A stretch of 64,000 nt of DNA from Rhodanobacter sp. (GTDB taxonomy: Bacteria > Pseudomonadota > Gammaproteobacteria > Xanthomonadales > Rhodanobacteraceae), in contig SCRF01000120.1 in the NCBI GenBank assembly GCA_004322005.1, positions 36,910 to 100,909 of the forward strand, given 5' to 3'. Every line of letters starts with the position of its first letter. Within the stretch, counting starts at the first letter, position 1. The position numbers and the translations under genes were made by a program. Shown here piece by piece: positions 1 through 10,534 of this stretch. The notes under the pieces are model-generated. The model ran no database searches. It was not told where the DNA came from and saw only the letters and a program-made list of their open reading frames with translations.

Positions 1-341
1 ATGAGGACATCGTCGCCGACCTGCGCATGGCGATCGAGCAGGCACGCCTGCTCACGCTGAAGGCGGCCTGGCTGATCGACACCCAGGGCGTGAAGGCGGC
101 CATCAGCGAGATTTCGCAGATCAAGGTAGTCGCGCCGGCGGTGGCGCAGCAGGCGGTCGATGCGGCGATCCAGATCCACGGCGGCGCGGGCGTCTCGGAT
201 GATTTTGCGCTGGTGGCGCTGTATGCCCATGCGCGCGTGCTGCGTCTGGCCGACGGCCCGGACGAAGTGCATCGCGGCCTGATCGCCAAGCGCGAAGTGC
301 GCGCGCAGATGGCCGCGGCCGCGGCGCAGGCGGGCGCATGA
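1..341 (+). CDS. acyl-CoA dehydrogenase family protein, C-terminal part (5' end outside window)
   Basis: Open frame from window start; ...[48 protein letters not shown] is the typical ACAD C-terminus. Confidence 0.85.
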   Translation, partial: EDIVADLRMAIEQARLLTLKAAWLIDTQGVKAAISEISQIKVVAPAVAQQAVDAAIQIHGGAGVSDDFALVALYAHARVLRLADGPDEVHRGLIAKREVRAQMAAAAAQAGA

Positions 342-1408
342 CGGCGGCGCTGGATCAGGCGCGCGAGGTGCGCGAGGAGGACCGGCTCGACGTCGCGCGG
401 GTCGATGCGTTCCTGCGCCAGCACATCGACGGCCTGCACGGCGTGCCCACGATCCGGCAGTTTGCCGGCGGCGCCTCCAACCTCACCTACCTGATCGGCT
501 ACGGCGAGCGCGAACTGGTGCTGCGCCGCCCGCCCGCGGGGGTGAAGGCGAAGTCCGCGCATGACATGCTGCGCGAGGCGCACGTGATGGCGGCGCTGAA
601 ACCGCATTACCCGTACGTGCCGGCGATCCTGGCGCGCTGCGACGATCACGCCGTGCTCGGCCACGATTTCTACGTGATGGAGCGCTTGCGCGGGATCATC
701 CTGCGCCGCGACCTGCCGGCCGGGCTGGGGCTGGACGAGGCCGGCGTGCGCCGGCTGTGCCTGGGTTTCATCGAGCGGCTGGTGGAGCTGCACCAGGTCG
801 ATGCGGCGCTGCCGGAACTGGCCGGCCTCGGCAAGGGCGAGGGTTACATCGCGCGCCAGGTCGGCGGCTGGAGCGAACGCTGGCGGCAGGCGAAGACCGA
901 CGACACCGATCCATGCAAGGACGTGCTGGCCTGGCTCGCCGCCAAGCAGCCGCCGCGCGAGACGGCGATCTGCGTGATCCACAACGACTATCGCTTCGAC
1001 AACGTGGTGCTCGATCCCGGGCATCCGCTGGACATCATCGGCGTGCTGGACTGGGAAATGAGCACACTGGGCGACCCGCTGATGGACCTGGGCGGCTCGC
1101 TGGCATACTGGGTGCAGGCCGACGACGATGCGGTGTTCCAGTCGTTCCGCCGCCAGCCCACGCACGTGCCCGGCATGCTCACGCGCCGCGAAGCGGTGGC
1201 GCATTACGCCGAGCGCAGTGGCTGGAGCGTGGGCAATTTCGATTTCTACGAAGTGTTCGGCCTGTTCCGGCTGATGGTGATCATCCAGCAGATCTACCGC
1301 CGCTTCGTGCTGGGCCAGACCAGCAACCCGCAGTTCGCCGGCTTCGGCCAGGCGGCGGCTTACATGGGCCAGCGCTGTCGTCGACTGATCGCCGGGTCGA
1401 GTCTCTGA
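338..1408 (+). CDS. phosphotransferase (APH) family protein, ACAD10-type
   Basis: [26 protein letters not shown] and [18 protein letters not shown] motifs; ATGA overlap with upstream ACAD. Confidence 0.9.
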   Translation: MTAALDQAREVREEDRLDVARVDAFLRQHIDGLHGVPTIRQFAGGASNLTYLIGYGERELVLRRPPAGVKAKSAHDMLREAHVMAALKPHYPYVPAILARCDDHAVLGHDFYVMERLRGIILRRDLPAGLGLDEAGVRRLCLGFIERLVELHQVDAALPELAGLGKGEGYIARQVGGWSERWRQAKTDDTDPCKDVLAWLAAKQPPRETAICVIHNDYRFDNVVLDPGHPLDIIGVLDWEMSTLGDPLMDLGGSLAYWVQADDDAVFQSFRRQPTHVPGMLTRREAVAHYAERSGWSVGNFDFYEVFGLFRLMVIIQQIYRRFVLGQTSNPQFAGFGQAAAYMGQRCRRLIAGSSL

Positions 1409-1410
1409 AG

Positions 1411-2094
1411 ATGGGCAGCCTGCTGCTGGTACGGCATGGCCAGGCCTGCTTCGGCAGCGCCGATTACGACCGGCTGTCGCCGCTGGGCGAGTTGCAGTCG
1501 CAGCGGCTCGGTCAGTGGTTGAAGCAAACCGGCCAGATGCCGGATCTGATCGCGGTGGGTCCGCTCAGGCGGCACGTGCAGACGGCCGATCTGTGCGTCG
1601 AAGCCGCCGGGGCGACGGCGCCGCGGATCTGCGTGGCCGGCCTCGACGAACTCGACCATGCCGAGATCCTGGCGCGGCATCGCCCGGACCTGGCCACGCC
1701 GGCGCAGCTGCATGCGGAAATGGCGCAGGCCGACGATCCGCATCGGGCCTTCCAGCGCCTGTTCGCGGCGGCGGTCGCGCGCTGGACCGGCGGCGCATTC
1801 GACACCCAGTACACGCGCAGCTGGCCGGCGTTTCGCGCGGCCACGCTGCAGGCGCTGCGGGCGCTGGCCGCGCATCAGGCGCGCACGATCTGGGCGTTCA
1901 CCTCCGGCGGCCCGATCGCGGTGATGGTCAACGCGCTGGTCGATGCGCCGGCCGGGCAAGCCTTCGCGCTCAGCTGGCCGCTGGTCAACACCTCGCTGAC
2001 CCGCATCAAGACGGCGGCGCAGCGGCAAAGCCTGATCAGCTACAACGGCTGGCCGCACCTGGAGCACGCCGATCACCTCATCACCCATCGCTGA
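1411..2094 (+). CDS. histidine phosphatase family protein
   Basis: LLLVRHGQACFG RHG motif at N-terminus. Confidence 0.85.
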   Translation: MGSLLLVRHGQACFGSADYDRLSPLGELQSQRLGQWLKQTGQMPDLIAVGPLRRHVQTADLCVEAAGATAPRICVAGLDELDHAEILARHRPDLATPAQLHAEMAQADDPHRAFQRLFAAAVARWTGGAFDTQYTRSWPAFRAATLQALRALAAHQARTIWAFTSGGPIAVMVNALVDAPAGQAFALSWPLVNTSLTRIKTAAQRQSLISYNGWPHLEHADHLITHR

Positions 2095-2130
2095 ACCCAC
2101 TCACTGAACACGCACCGAAGGACCACGCCC

Positions 2131-2901
2131 ATGGCCGCATCCGACCTGTTCGACCTTTCCGGGAAAATCGCCGTGGTCACCGGCGCCAGCCGCGGCATCG
2201 GCGCCGAGATCGCGAAATTGCTGGCCGCGCACGGCGCGCACACCATCGTCTCCAGCCGCAAGCAGGCGGACTGCCAGACCGTGGTGGACGAGATCGCCGC
2301 TGCCGGCGGTTCGGCCGAGGCGCTCGCCTGCCACATCGGCGAGATGGAGCAGATCGCCGCGCTGTTCGCCGCGATCGAACGGCAGCATGGACGTCTGGAC
2401 GTCCTGGTCAACAACGCGGCGATCAACCCGTACTTTGGCAGCATCCTGGATACCGATCCGGCGATCTTCCAGAAAACCGTGGACGTCAACATCCGCGGCT
2501 ATTTCTACATGTCCACCCATGGCGCCAGGCTGATGGCGAAGCACGGCGGCGGCTCCATCGTCAACGTGGCCTCGGTCAACGGCGTGGTGCCCGGCCACTT
2601 CCAGGGCATCTACTCGATCACCAAGGCGGCGGTGATCTCGATGAGCAAGGCGTTCGCGGTGGAATGCGCCGAGTCCGGCGTGCGCTGCAACGCGCTGCTG
2701 CCGGGGCTGACCGACACCAAGTTCGCCTCGGTGCTGGTGCATACGCCGGCGATCCTCAAGCAGGCCATGGCGCACGTGCCGATGCGCCGCGTGGCGCAGC
2801 CGTCCGAGATGGCCGGTGCCGCGCTGTATTTCGCCTCGGCCGCCTCGTCCTACACCACCGGCGCCGTGCTGAACGTCGACGGCGGCTACCTGTCCGTCTG
2901 A
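2131..2901 (+). CDS. SDR family oxidoreductase
   Basis: TGASRGIG, NNAAINP, YSITKAAV (YxxxK) motifs; complete 256 aa. Confidence 0.92.
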   Translation: MAASDLFDLSGKIAVVTGASRGIGAEIAKLLAAHGAHTIVSSRKQADCQTVVDEIAAAGGSAEALACHIGEMEQIAALFAAIERQHGRLDVLVNNAAINPYFGSILDTDPAIFQKTVDVNIRGYFYMSTHGARLMAKHGGGSIVNVASVNGVVPGHFQGIYSITKAAVISMSKAFAVECAESGVRCNALLPGLTDTKFASVLVHTPAILKQAMAHVPMRRVAQPSEMAGAALYFASAASSYTTGAVLNVDGGYLSV

Positions 2902-2974
2902 TCCGCCGCCATTTCCTTTTCCCCGGACGGCGTCCCTGTCCGGGGGAGAGGGCGTCAAAAACCGGAGTCCCGTC

Positions 2975-3508
2975 ATGACCGAAATTTCCGCACAACGCGT
3001 CGCCGGCAAGAAGGCGTTCGTCACCGGTGCGGCCGGCGGCCTCGGCGCCGCCATCGCACGCATGCTGGCGCGGCACGGCGCCAGGGTGTTCCTCACCGAC
3101 ATCGACGAGGCCGCCGTGCGCGCCGTGGCCGCGTCGATCAACGCCGGGCACGGCGCCACGGTGGCGTGGGCCGCGATGCAGAACGTGCGCGACGAGGAGC
3201 GCTGGCAGAGCGTGCTGGCCGAGGCCGACGCCGCGATGGGCGGCTTGTCGGTGCTGGTCAACAACGCCGGCATCGACGTGCGCAGCAACTCGGTGCATCC
3301 GGCCTTCATCCGCACCGGCATCGTCGAACCGTTCTTCGCGCAGCTGGGCGAGCAGGAGGCGTTGCGCAAACTCACCCGCGGCATACCGCTGAAGCGCCTC
3401 GGCGAAGCCGACGACGTGGCCCATGCCGTGCTTTACCTGGCCTCCGACGAAAGCCGCTACGTCACCGCCGCCGAAATCCGCGTCGACGGCGGCGCCTCGG
3501 CCGTCTGA
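2975..3508 (+). pseudogene. SDR family oxidoreductase with internal in-frame deletion (no catalytic YxxxK)
   Basis: TGAAGGLG N-terminus and NNAGID join directly to RSNSVHPAFIRTGI; the central block with Ser/Tyr/Lys is absent; 177 aa rather than about 250. Confidence 0.8.
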
Positions 3509-3530
3509 TCATGGCTGCGCACCACCATGC

Positions 3531-3610
3531 TCGTCATCCCAGCGAAGGCTGGGATCCAGCGCCTGCAAGCCACGTCCAAGGCACTGGATTCCAGCCTTCG
3601 CTGGAATGAC
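3531..3610. repeat. imperfect inverted repeat (TCATCCCAGCGAAGGCTGGGATCCAG...CTGGATTCCAGCCTTCGCTGGAATGA)
   Basis: Two inverted, partly self-complementary arms in the intergenic region. Confidence 0.8.
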
Positions 3611-3620
3611 GATACCCCCC

Positions 3621-3648
3621 GTTCCCCGTTCCCCGTTCCCCGTTCCCG
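3621..3648. repeat. heptanucleotide tandem repeat GTTCCCC x3 plus variant GTTCCCG
   Basis: gttccccgttccccgttccccgttcccg read directly, just upstream of the next CDS. Confidence 0.9.
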
Positions 3649-3658
3649 GAGAAACCCC

Positions 3659-4672
3659 ATGTCCCTCCTCAACCGCCAGCTGCGCCTGAAATCCCGTCCC
3701 GACGGCCTGGTCGGGCGCGAGCATTTCGATCTCGTCGAGCAGCCCGTGCCCGAACTGGGCGAGGGCGAAATACTGCTGCGCGTGCTGTATCTCTCGATGG
3801 ATCCCACCAACCGCGTGTGGATGCGCGACATCCCGCAATACCTGCCGCCGGTGGCGATCGGCGAGGTGATGCGCGCGCTGGGCCTGGGCCGCGTGGTCAA
3901 GTCGCGCTCGCCGCACTACCACGAGGGCGACCTGGTGCAGGGCATCACCGGCTGGCAGGACTACCTGGTGTTGCACGACAGCGCCAAGGGCTACGTGCGC
4001 CTGCCCGCCGACCCCGGCATCCCGCTGCCGACCCTGCTCGGCGCCGCCGGCATGAGCGGCGTCACCGCCTACTACGGCATGACCGATATCGCCCCGGTAC
4101 AGCCCGGTGAAACCCTGGTGGTCTCCGCCGCCGCCGGCTCGGTCGGTTCGATCGCCGGGCAGATCGGCAAGATCCGGGGCGCCCGCGTGGTCGGCATCGC
4201 CGGCGGCGCCGACAAATGCCACTACCTCGTGGACGAACTTCGCTTCGATGCCGCCGTCGACTACAAGGCCGACGACTTCAAGCAGCAGCTCAAGGCCGCT
4301 ACCTCCGACGGCGTGCACGTCAACTTCGAAAACGTCGGTGGCGAGGTGATGCGCGCGGTGCTCTCGCGCATGGTCATCGGCGGGCGCATCGCGCTGTGCG
4401 GGCTGATCTCCGGCTACAACAGCGGCGAGAAGCCCAGCGACGACTATGGCATCTTCGTGATGAAGCGGCTCAGCATGCGTGGTTTCCTGGTGCTCGACTA
4501 CACCAAGACCAAGGAGGCTGTGCATGCCATCACTGGCTGGATTCGGGAAGGCAAATTGAAGACCGAGGAGACGGTGGCTGAAGGGTTGGAGAACGCACCC
4601 GTCGTGCTCAATCGGTTGTTTGATGGGAGTCATCGGGGGAAGCTGGTGTTGCGGGTGGATGCGCAGGCTTGA
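3659..4672 (+). CDS. NADP-dependent MDR-family oxidoreductase (leukotriene B4 12-hydroxydehydrogenase-like)
   Basis: VSAAAGSVGSIAGQIGKIRGARVVGIAGG nucleotide-binding motif, FENVGGE. Confidence 0.9.
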   Translation: MSLLNRQLRLKSRPDGLVGREHFDLVEQPVPELGEGEILLRVLYLSMDPTNRVWMRDIPQYLPPVAIGEVMRALGLGRVVKSRSPHYHEGDLVQGITGWQDYLVLHDSAKGYVRLPADPGIPLPTLLGAAGMSGVTAYYGMTDIAPVQPGETLVVSAAAGSVGSIAGQIGKIRGARVVGIAGGADKCHYLVDELRFDAAVDYKADDFKQQLKAATSDGVHVNFENVGGEVMRAVLSRMVIGGRIALCGLISGYNSGEKPSDDYGIFVMKRLSMRGFLVLDYTKTKEAVHAITGWIREGKLKTEETVAEGLENAPVVLNRLFDGSHRGKLVLRVDAQA

Positions 4673-5033
4673 GCGAGCTTCGCGCTCGTCAGTAGCAAGA
4701 GCTTTCGTGCGCCTTCGGCGCGCGAGTCACTTTGACTCCAGGCATCCTGTCCTTCGCCCTTCGGGCCGGCTTCGCCGTTCGCGCATGCTCCTGCATGCAC
4801 GTGGACAAGCAAAAGAGAAGTACCTCGCCCTCCGCAGGGGGTGAAAGCTCTGCTCTTCGACAGCATTCCGGTCGCGCGGAATCGCCCGGTGGCCGGTGGA
4901 TTCCGTAAGGCGGGGAGCAGGCACCTGCTCGAGTATTCCTTCACTCTATGGGCTTGTTGCCCGCTACAGTGAGGCTCGACGGTTCCGGTCTCATTCCAGC
5001 CATTCGATCCATCAACAAGCAGCATGCCCCGCC

Positions 5034-5136
5034 ATGTCCACCACCCCTGCACTGATCACCTTCGACATCTTCGGCACCGTGCTCGACTGGCGCAGCGGGA
5101 TGGAGGCGGATTGCGCCGAGGCGGGCCGGCCGTTGC
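5034..5136 (+). pseudogene. haloacid dehalogenase type II, N-terminal stub
   Basis: MSTTPALITFDIFGTVLDWRSGMEADCAEAGRPL has HAD motif I; HAD similarity is lost soon after. Confidence 0.7.
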
Positions 5137-5272
5137 GCTTCCCCGGCATGCGGTTGCCTTGTGCCGGGGGGGGACGCATGATCGGGGTCTGCCCCGGAGC
5201 GAAGCCTGCCGGGCACGTGGCGGCCGATCGGCGGGCCACCTTCATCGAACAGGCCAGCAGGAGTAGCGCGCC

Positions 5273-5776
5273 ATGCCAACGAACGCCGCCGATGCCGGTG
5301 CATCTCCCGCGCAGATCGTCCGGTATCGACGCGAATTCCAGCCGGCTTTCGAGCGCATCAATCGCTGGTGGCTCGATGCGCACGATCTGCTCGAACCGGC
5401 GGACCTTGCCTACCTGCAGCATCCCGAGGAACAGATCCTGGCCGGCGGCGGACAGGTCTTTCTGGCGCTGGACCGCGGCAAGGTGGTCGGCACCTGCGCC
5501 GCGATCCGCGTTTCGGCCGGCACCTTCGAACTGGCCAAGCTCGCCGTCGCGCCCACCTCGCAACGGCGTGGCCTGGGACGCCAGCTGTCGCTGTCGGTGA
5601 TCCAGTTCGCCCGCGCGGCGGGCGCGTGCGAGGTCGTGCTCACCTCCAACACCGCGCTGGTGGATGCGATCCGCCTCTACGAGGATATCGGCTTCAAGCA
5701 CGCGCCGATGCCGGCGGACGTGCGTTACCGGACCGCGGACGTCTACATGGCGATGGGCTTGCGGAAGGCGGTCTGA
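5273..5776 (+). CDS. GNAT family N-acetyltransferase
   Basis: LAVAPTSQRRGLGRQLSLSVI acetyl-CoA-binding motif. Confidence 0.88.
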   Translation: MPTNAADAGASPAQIVRYRREFQPAFERINRWWLDAHDLLEPADLAYLQHPEEQILAGGGQVFLALDRGKVVGTCAAIRVSAGTFELAKLAVAPTSQRRGLGRQLSLSVIQFARAAGACEVVLTSNTALVDAIRLYEDIGFKHAPMPADVRYRTADVYMAMGLRKAV

Positions 5777-5939
5777 CGCCCGGTGGCGGATTGCAGCTTG
5801 CCTTGCTGCAGCAGTCGTTCGCGGTACAACAGGGCCCACTGCCTAATGTTCGTTCCGGCCGCCCGACCCGCGATTGACGTTCATGCCGATGGGGGCATAG
5901 TGTGCTGATCGTCCCATGACGCCATGCAAGTTGCCGACC

Positions 5940-6512
5940 ATGAGTATGGATATCAGCATCACCCTGAGCGACTCCGACCTTGCGCTTTTTGTCGACGGCA
6001 TGAAGAGCGCCCGGAAGAAGGTCGACAACCTGGATGCCGTCAGCATCGTCGGCGCCGCGCGCAAGCTGCTGGAAGATACCCGCTGCAAGGAACTGCCCGA
6101 TTTCGTCGCCACCCGCCTGAAGCACCTGGAAACCATGATCGCGATGGTCGAGGATGCCGGCTTCGGCCTGCCCGCGGCGGATCGCGACAACGTGCTGGCC
6201 GCGTTGACTTATTTCGCCAGTCCCGACGGCCTGGTACCGGACAGCGTGCCGGTGCTCGGTCTCCTCGACGACGCGATCATGATCGAGTTGTGCGCGCTCG
6301 AGTTGAAGCACGAGATCGAGGCCTACAACGACTTCCGCAAATGGCGCGAAAACGAAGCCTCCCGGCGCAGCCTGAATACCGCCGAACTCATGTTGACCCG
6401 TGTCGATTGGGCCGAAGCGCGACGGGCCGAGACCATCGAACGCATGCACCGGCATCGCGAGGAGTCGTATGTCAGCGGTACGTGGGCGCCGGTGCTGTTC
6501 AAGGTGCGTTGA
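5940..6512 (+). CDS. YkvA/DUF1232-like protein
   Basis: ALTYFASPDGLVPDSVPVLGLLDDAIMIELC resembles the DUF1232 core. Confidence 0.65.
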   Translation: MSMDISITLSDSDLALFVDGMKSARKKVDNLDAVSIVGAARKLLEDTRCKELPDFVATRLKHLETMIAMVEDAGFGLPAADRDNVLAALTYFASPDGLVPDSVPVLGLLDDAIMIELCALELKHEIEAYNDFRKWRENEASRRSLNTAELMLTRVDWAEARRAETIERMHRHREESYVSGTWAPVLFKVR

Positions 6513-6558
6513 TCGGGGCATCGAGGCGGTGCGTGTCGCGACAGGCAGGCCGGCCCCC

Positions 6559-6634
6559 GTAGGAGCGCACCCTGTGCGCGATGCTTTTGCCCGAACGCTG
6601 GCAAAGAGCGATCGCGCACAGGGTGCGCTCCTAC
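6559..6634. repeat. REP-like inverted pair, type A stem (GTAGGAGCGCACCCTGTGCGCGA)
   Basis: gtaggagcgcaccctgtgcgcgatgc...gcgatcgcgcacagggtgcgctcctac. Confidence 0.93.
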
Positions 6635-6656
6635 CCGAGCCGGGAACCGGATGCCC

Positions 6657-9080
6657 TCAGGCCCCCGCCGGCTCCAGCGTCAGGCGGTGCTGCTCGGGCC
6701 CCGGCAGCAGTGGCGTGGGCCTTCCCTTGACCCAGTCCGCATGCCCCGCGCCATAGTACGGCGACAGCGGGTTGTCGCTCTGGCCGGCGGGCATTTCGAG
6801 GATGCCCTGGGCTTCGTGGCCGGGCGCCACGTCGAGGCGTTCGGAGGCGCCGAAATCAGGGGCGGCGACGCGCGGCATGTTGTTGTCGCCGGGCAGCGGC
6901 TGCCCGGGCATGTCGAGGAAATGGCCGAGCCAGCCGGGCAGTGCACGCGCCAGCGGGTGATCGATGCGGGCGCGGTTGACCTCGCCCCAGGTGCGGGCGG
7001 TCAATCCGCCGCTCTGGCGGCCCAGCGTGTCGACGACCTTGCGGGCGGCATCGAGCAGTAGCGCATGCCAGTTTCTGTACCGCGGATCGAGCAGGTAGGC
7101 CGGCTGTGCCTGGGTCAGCATCCACACGGCCGCTTCGGCGCTGTTCTGGTCGGGCCAGGCGAAGTCGCCGTAGCGCTGCCTGACCCGGGCCACGAACGGC
7201 GCCAGTACCGCCTCGGTGACCTGATTGCGGAACGCACGCACCAGCCGGTAGTCGACGCTGTCCACGGCGGCCCGGTCGTGCCACGGGGTAGTGAGCTGAT
7301 TCAGCTGCTGCAAGGCCGGGTCACGGCTGCCGGCCAGCGTCCGGTGCAGCAACTGCTGCCAGCGGGTCAGCAGCACGGCGCGGTTGTCCAGCTGGATGTC
7401 GAGCAGGTCGCCCGGTGAGAAGCGGCTGTGCGCGAGCAGATCGTCGCGGATCTGCTGCGCGCGTGCGCCGAGGTCGTGGCCACCGTCGCCGAGCAGGGCC
7501 AGCGCGCTGCCGTCGACGGTGCGGTTGTTGGCGGTCCACAGCCGGCGGTTGGCGGGATCCTCGATGCGCGGATATTGCGCGGGCGCCGCCCAGCCCTGCC
7601 AGCCGCTGCCGGGCCGCGACCAGTCCGCCGGCAGCAACGGATCGAAACCGCTGCGCAACGGAATGCCGTTGCCGGCAATCGTCCAGCCGATGTGCCCGGC
7701 GCTGTCGGCGACCAGCAGGTTCTGTGGCGGCATGCCCAACCGGGGCGCCAGGGCGAGTGCCGCCGGCACATCGGTCGCGTGTTCGAACTGCATCAGCGAG
7801 AGGTTGTAGCCGCGTGGCCGGTCGCCGATCCACGCCAGCGCCAGCGCCGTGCCGTCGACGTCCGTGCCCATGATCGGGCCCCAGCGGGTGTCCTCGACCT
7901 TGAGGAGGGTGTCCGGCCGGCCCCTGACCTGGATGTGTTCGTCGTGGACCTTGATCGAAGCCCAGGCGCCCGGCACCTTGTAGCGGGTGGGGTCGGCCGG
8001 GTTGCGCTGTACGCGCACCCAGTCCAGCCAGTCGCCATAGCTGTTGGTGAAGCCCCAGGCGATCTGGCCGTTGGAGCCGACGATCATCGCCGGCGTGCCG
8101 GGCAGGCTGACGCCGTTGACGTCGCGCTGGCCGTGCGGGGCGCCCGGATCGGGATAGCGCAGGCGGGTGCGGAACCAGATATCGGGTACGCGCAGGTGCA
8201 GGTGCATGTCGTCGGCGAGCATCGCCGCGCCGCTGCCGGTGAGCGTGCCGGCGACCGCGAAATTGTTGCTGCCGGGACGCGGCGCATCCAGCGCCGGTGC
8301 CCGCGCGGCGGCCGGGCGGGCGGAGGCCTGGGCAGTGGCGAGATGGCGCAGGTTGAACACCCCGGCCGCAGGTATCACCGGCGAGCGCGACAGCCGGCCA
8401 GTCAGCGGTGCCTCCCACTCAGGGGCGGGCGCCAGCAGGAAATCCGCCAGCGGGCCGGGCAGCACCGAGCGCAACTGGGCCAGTCGCAGTTCGCGCTCGT
8501 TGCGGCCGTCGCCGTTCAAATCCAGGTACATCGCGGCGATCACCAGCAGGCTGTCCTCGGATCGCCACGGCTGGGGCTTGCTGCCGAGCAGGAAGTATTC
8601 CCACGGTCGCACGTTCAGGTCGGCAAGGCCGGCGTTGACGCCGTCGCGATAGCGGTCGAGCTGGCGTTTCTGCGCCGGCGGCAGCTGCGCGTACGCGGCC
8701 AGGGCCACGGCGCGCAGACGGTGCCGGCGATGATCGAGGTCGGCGGGCAGCGCCGCCGGACCGACCAGTGCCGCCAGCTCGCCGGCCGGCACGCGGCGCA
8801 TCAGGTCCATCTCGAAGAAGCGTTCCTGCGCGTGCACGTAGCCCAGCGCATAGCTGAGATCCGCGCGGTTTTTCCCGGTGAGGGTGACCGTGCCCAGCGC
8901 ATCGCGGCTGACGCTGACGCTGGCGCTCAGCCCCGGCAGCCGGCGCTGCCCGTCGAGACGGGCGCGGCTGCCGGCGAGCAGCCACCAGCCCGTGACGAAC
9001 GCTGCCACCAGCAGCCCCAGCAACGTCCACAGCAGGCCGCGCCAGACGTGCCGGATGCGCCGCCGGGATCGAGGCGTCAT
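6657..9080 (-). CDS. penicillin acylase family protein
   Basis: 807 aa; GSNNFAVAGTLTGSGAAMLADDMHL nucleophile region typical of the family. Confidence 0.92.
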   Translation of the reverse strand: MTPRSRRRIRHVWRGLLWTLLGLLVAAFVTGWWLLAGSRARLDGQRRLPGLSASVSVSRDALGTVTLTGKNRADLSYALGYVHAQERFFEMDLMRRVPAGELAALVGPAALPADLDHRRHRLRAVALAAYAQLPPAQKRQLDRYRDGVNAGLADLNVRPWEYFLLGSKPQPWRSEDSLLVIAAMYLDLNGDGRNERELRLAQLRSVLPGPLADFLLAPAPEWEAPLTGRLSRSPVIPAAGVFNLRHLATAQASARPAAARAPALDAPRPGSNNFAVAGTLTGSGAAMLADDMHLHLRVPDIWFRTRLRYPDPGAPHGQRDVNGVSLPGTPAMIVGSNGQIAWGFTNSYGDWLDWVRVQRNPADPTRYKVPGAWASIKVHDEHIQVRGRPDTLLKVEDTRWGPIMGTDVDGTALALAWIGDRPRGYNLSLMQFEHATDVPAALALAPRLGMPPQNLLVADSAGHIGWTIAGNGIPLRSGFDPLLPADWSRPGSGWQGWAAPAQYPRIEDPANRRLWTANNRTVDGSALALLGDGGHDLGARAQQIRDDLLAHSRFSPGDLLDIQLDNRAVLLTRWQQLLHRTLAGSRDPALQQLNQLTTPWHDRAAVDSVDYRLVRAFRNQVTEAVLAPFVARVRQRYGDFAWPDQNSAEAAVWMLTQAQPAYLLDPRYRNWHALLLDAARKVVDTLGRQSGGLTARTWGEVNRARIDHPLARALPGWLGHFLDMPGQPLPGDNNMPRVAAPDFGASERLDVAPGHEAQGILEMPAGQSDNPLSPYYGAGHADWVKGRPTPLLPGPEQHRLTLEPAGA

Positions 9081-9898
9081 CGCGCGACGAACACGGCAAA
9101 GATGCCGGCGTAAGGCTTGACCAGGAACGCCGGTGCGCCGGAGTAACCCTCGCCATCGACATACAGCTGCGAGATGCTGCCATCCAGATACAGCGCGTCA
9201 CGGCAGCCGAGCTTGTCGCGGAACAGCCGTCCAAACGTGTGGAAGTTTACCGGCGCCTCGCTCACCGCGAACACCACCTCGGTCGGCGTTTTCACGCAGA
9301 CGCCGCTACGCCATTTCAGGCTGGCCGAGTCGTCGACGAACTGCTGGTTGAGCTTGCCGTCGATCAGCAGCATCGGGCCGGACTGGGTGGCCCATTGCGC
9401 GCTCCTGCCATCCGCCTTGAAATCGGCGCTGGTGCGTACCTCGGCATGGCCGTCCGGATACACCGCGAACACCCCGTTCGGCAGCAGCGAGAAATTGCCG
9501 GAAGCGGGATTGCCATGCGCCAGGTTCAGCGGCACCACGGTCTTGCCGTTTTCCACATGCAGGCCCAGCGGCGCCAGACGGTGGTCGTAGATGCCGGCAT
9601 TGGCGGCAAACAGCAGCCGCTGGCCGTGCGCCTCGCCCCACTGGCGCAAGGTCTCGATGCTGCCGAACGGCTGCCCGCTCTGCGGATCGCGCCAGTGCAG
9701 GCTCAGCCGGTCATGCTTCAGATCCAGTTGCACCACGCGGTAGTTCTGGCCCTCGAACACCTGCTCCGTGCTGTCCAGCGCCTGTGCCGCCGGGGTGCAG
9801 CCCACCAGCACGCCGGTGAACAGCAACAGCGGCAGCAGCCAGCGCAGCGGCTGACGGGCATGGCGGGTGCGAAGCGGAAGCGGGGTCGTTGCGCGCAT
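9077..9898 (-). CDS. phosphodiester glycosidase family (DUF2233) lipoprotein-like protein
   Basis: Lipobox-like VLVGC; FAANAGIYDHRLAPLGLHVENG; YLDGSISQLY. Confidence 0.8.
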   Translation of the reverse strand: MRATTPLPLRTRHARQPLRWLLPLLLFTGVLVGCTPAAQALDSTEQVFEGQNYRVVQLDLKHDRLSLHWRDPQSGQPFGSIETLRQWGEAHGQRLLFAANAGIYDHRLAPLGLHVENGKTVVPLNLAHGNPASGNFSLLPNGVFAVYPDGHAEVRTSADFKADGRSAQWATQSGPMLLIDGKLNQQFVDDSASLKWRSGVCVKTPTEVVFAVSEAPVNFHTFGRLFRDKLGCRDALYLDGSISQLYVDGEGYSGAPAFLVKPYAGIFAVFVAR

Positions 9899-10045
9899 CG
9901 GTCGATGGTCGCCGCCCGGCCGCGGCAGTGCAAGTCTGCCGGAAGTCAGTGTTCAGGCAAGCGCGCGATGCGCACAGTCCTGCGTGCGTCATCCGGCGCG
10001 AACGGGCAGCTGCCGTTAAACTGGTCTTTTGTCGGTACCCGTCCC

Positions 10046-10534
10046 ATGCCCTACACCCCGATTGTCGCCACGCTCGGCTATGTGCTGTCGCCGGACCGAC
10101 GCGACGTGCTGATGATTCATCGCAATGCCCGCGCGGACGACCTGCACCTGGGCAAATACAACGGCCTCGGCGGCAAGATGGAGCCGGGCGAGGACATCGC
10201 CGCCTGCATGCGCCGCGAGATTTTCGAGGAGGCGGGCCTCACCTGCGAGTCGATGCAGTTGCGCGGCACGCTGAACTGGCCGGGCTTCGGCAAGCAGGGC
10301 GAGGACTGGCTCGGCTTCATCTTCCTGATCGACGGCTACGCTGGCACGCCGTTGACGGCCAATGCCGAAGGCACGCTGGAATGGGTGGCGCGCGAGCGGC
10401 TGATGCAACTGCCGATGTGGGAAGGCGACCGTCACTTCCTGCCGCTGGTGTTCGACGCCGACCCGCGCCCGTTCCACGGCGTGATGCCCTATCGCGACGG
10501 CCGCATGCAGTCGTGGTCGTACACGCGCCTGTAG
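10046..10534 (+). CDS. NUDIX hydrolase (8-oxo-dGTP diphosphatase-like)
   Basis: GGKMEPGEDIAACMRREIFEEAGL Nudix box; stop TAG lies inside a REP element. Confidence 0.9.
   Translation: MPYTPIVATLGYVLSPDRRDVLMIHRNARADDLHLGKYNGLGGKMEPGEDIAACMRREIFEEAGLTCESMQLRGTLNWPGFGKQGEDWLGFIFLIDGYAGTPLTANAEGTLEWVARERLMQLPMWEGDRHFLPLVFDADPRPFHGVMPYRDGRMQSWSYTRL

Noticed and set aside
4676-5033. Non-coding block with gcgcgcgagtcactttgactcc and similar short palindromic motifs
   Set aside because: Looks like degenerate intergenic repeat sequence; no supported gene or RNA could be assigned
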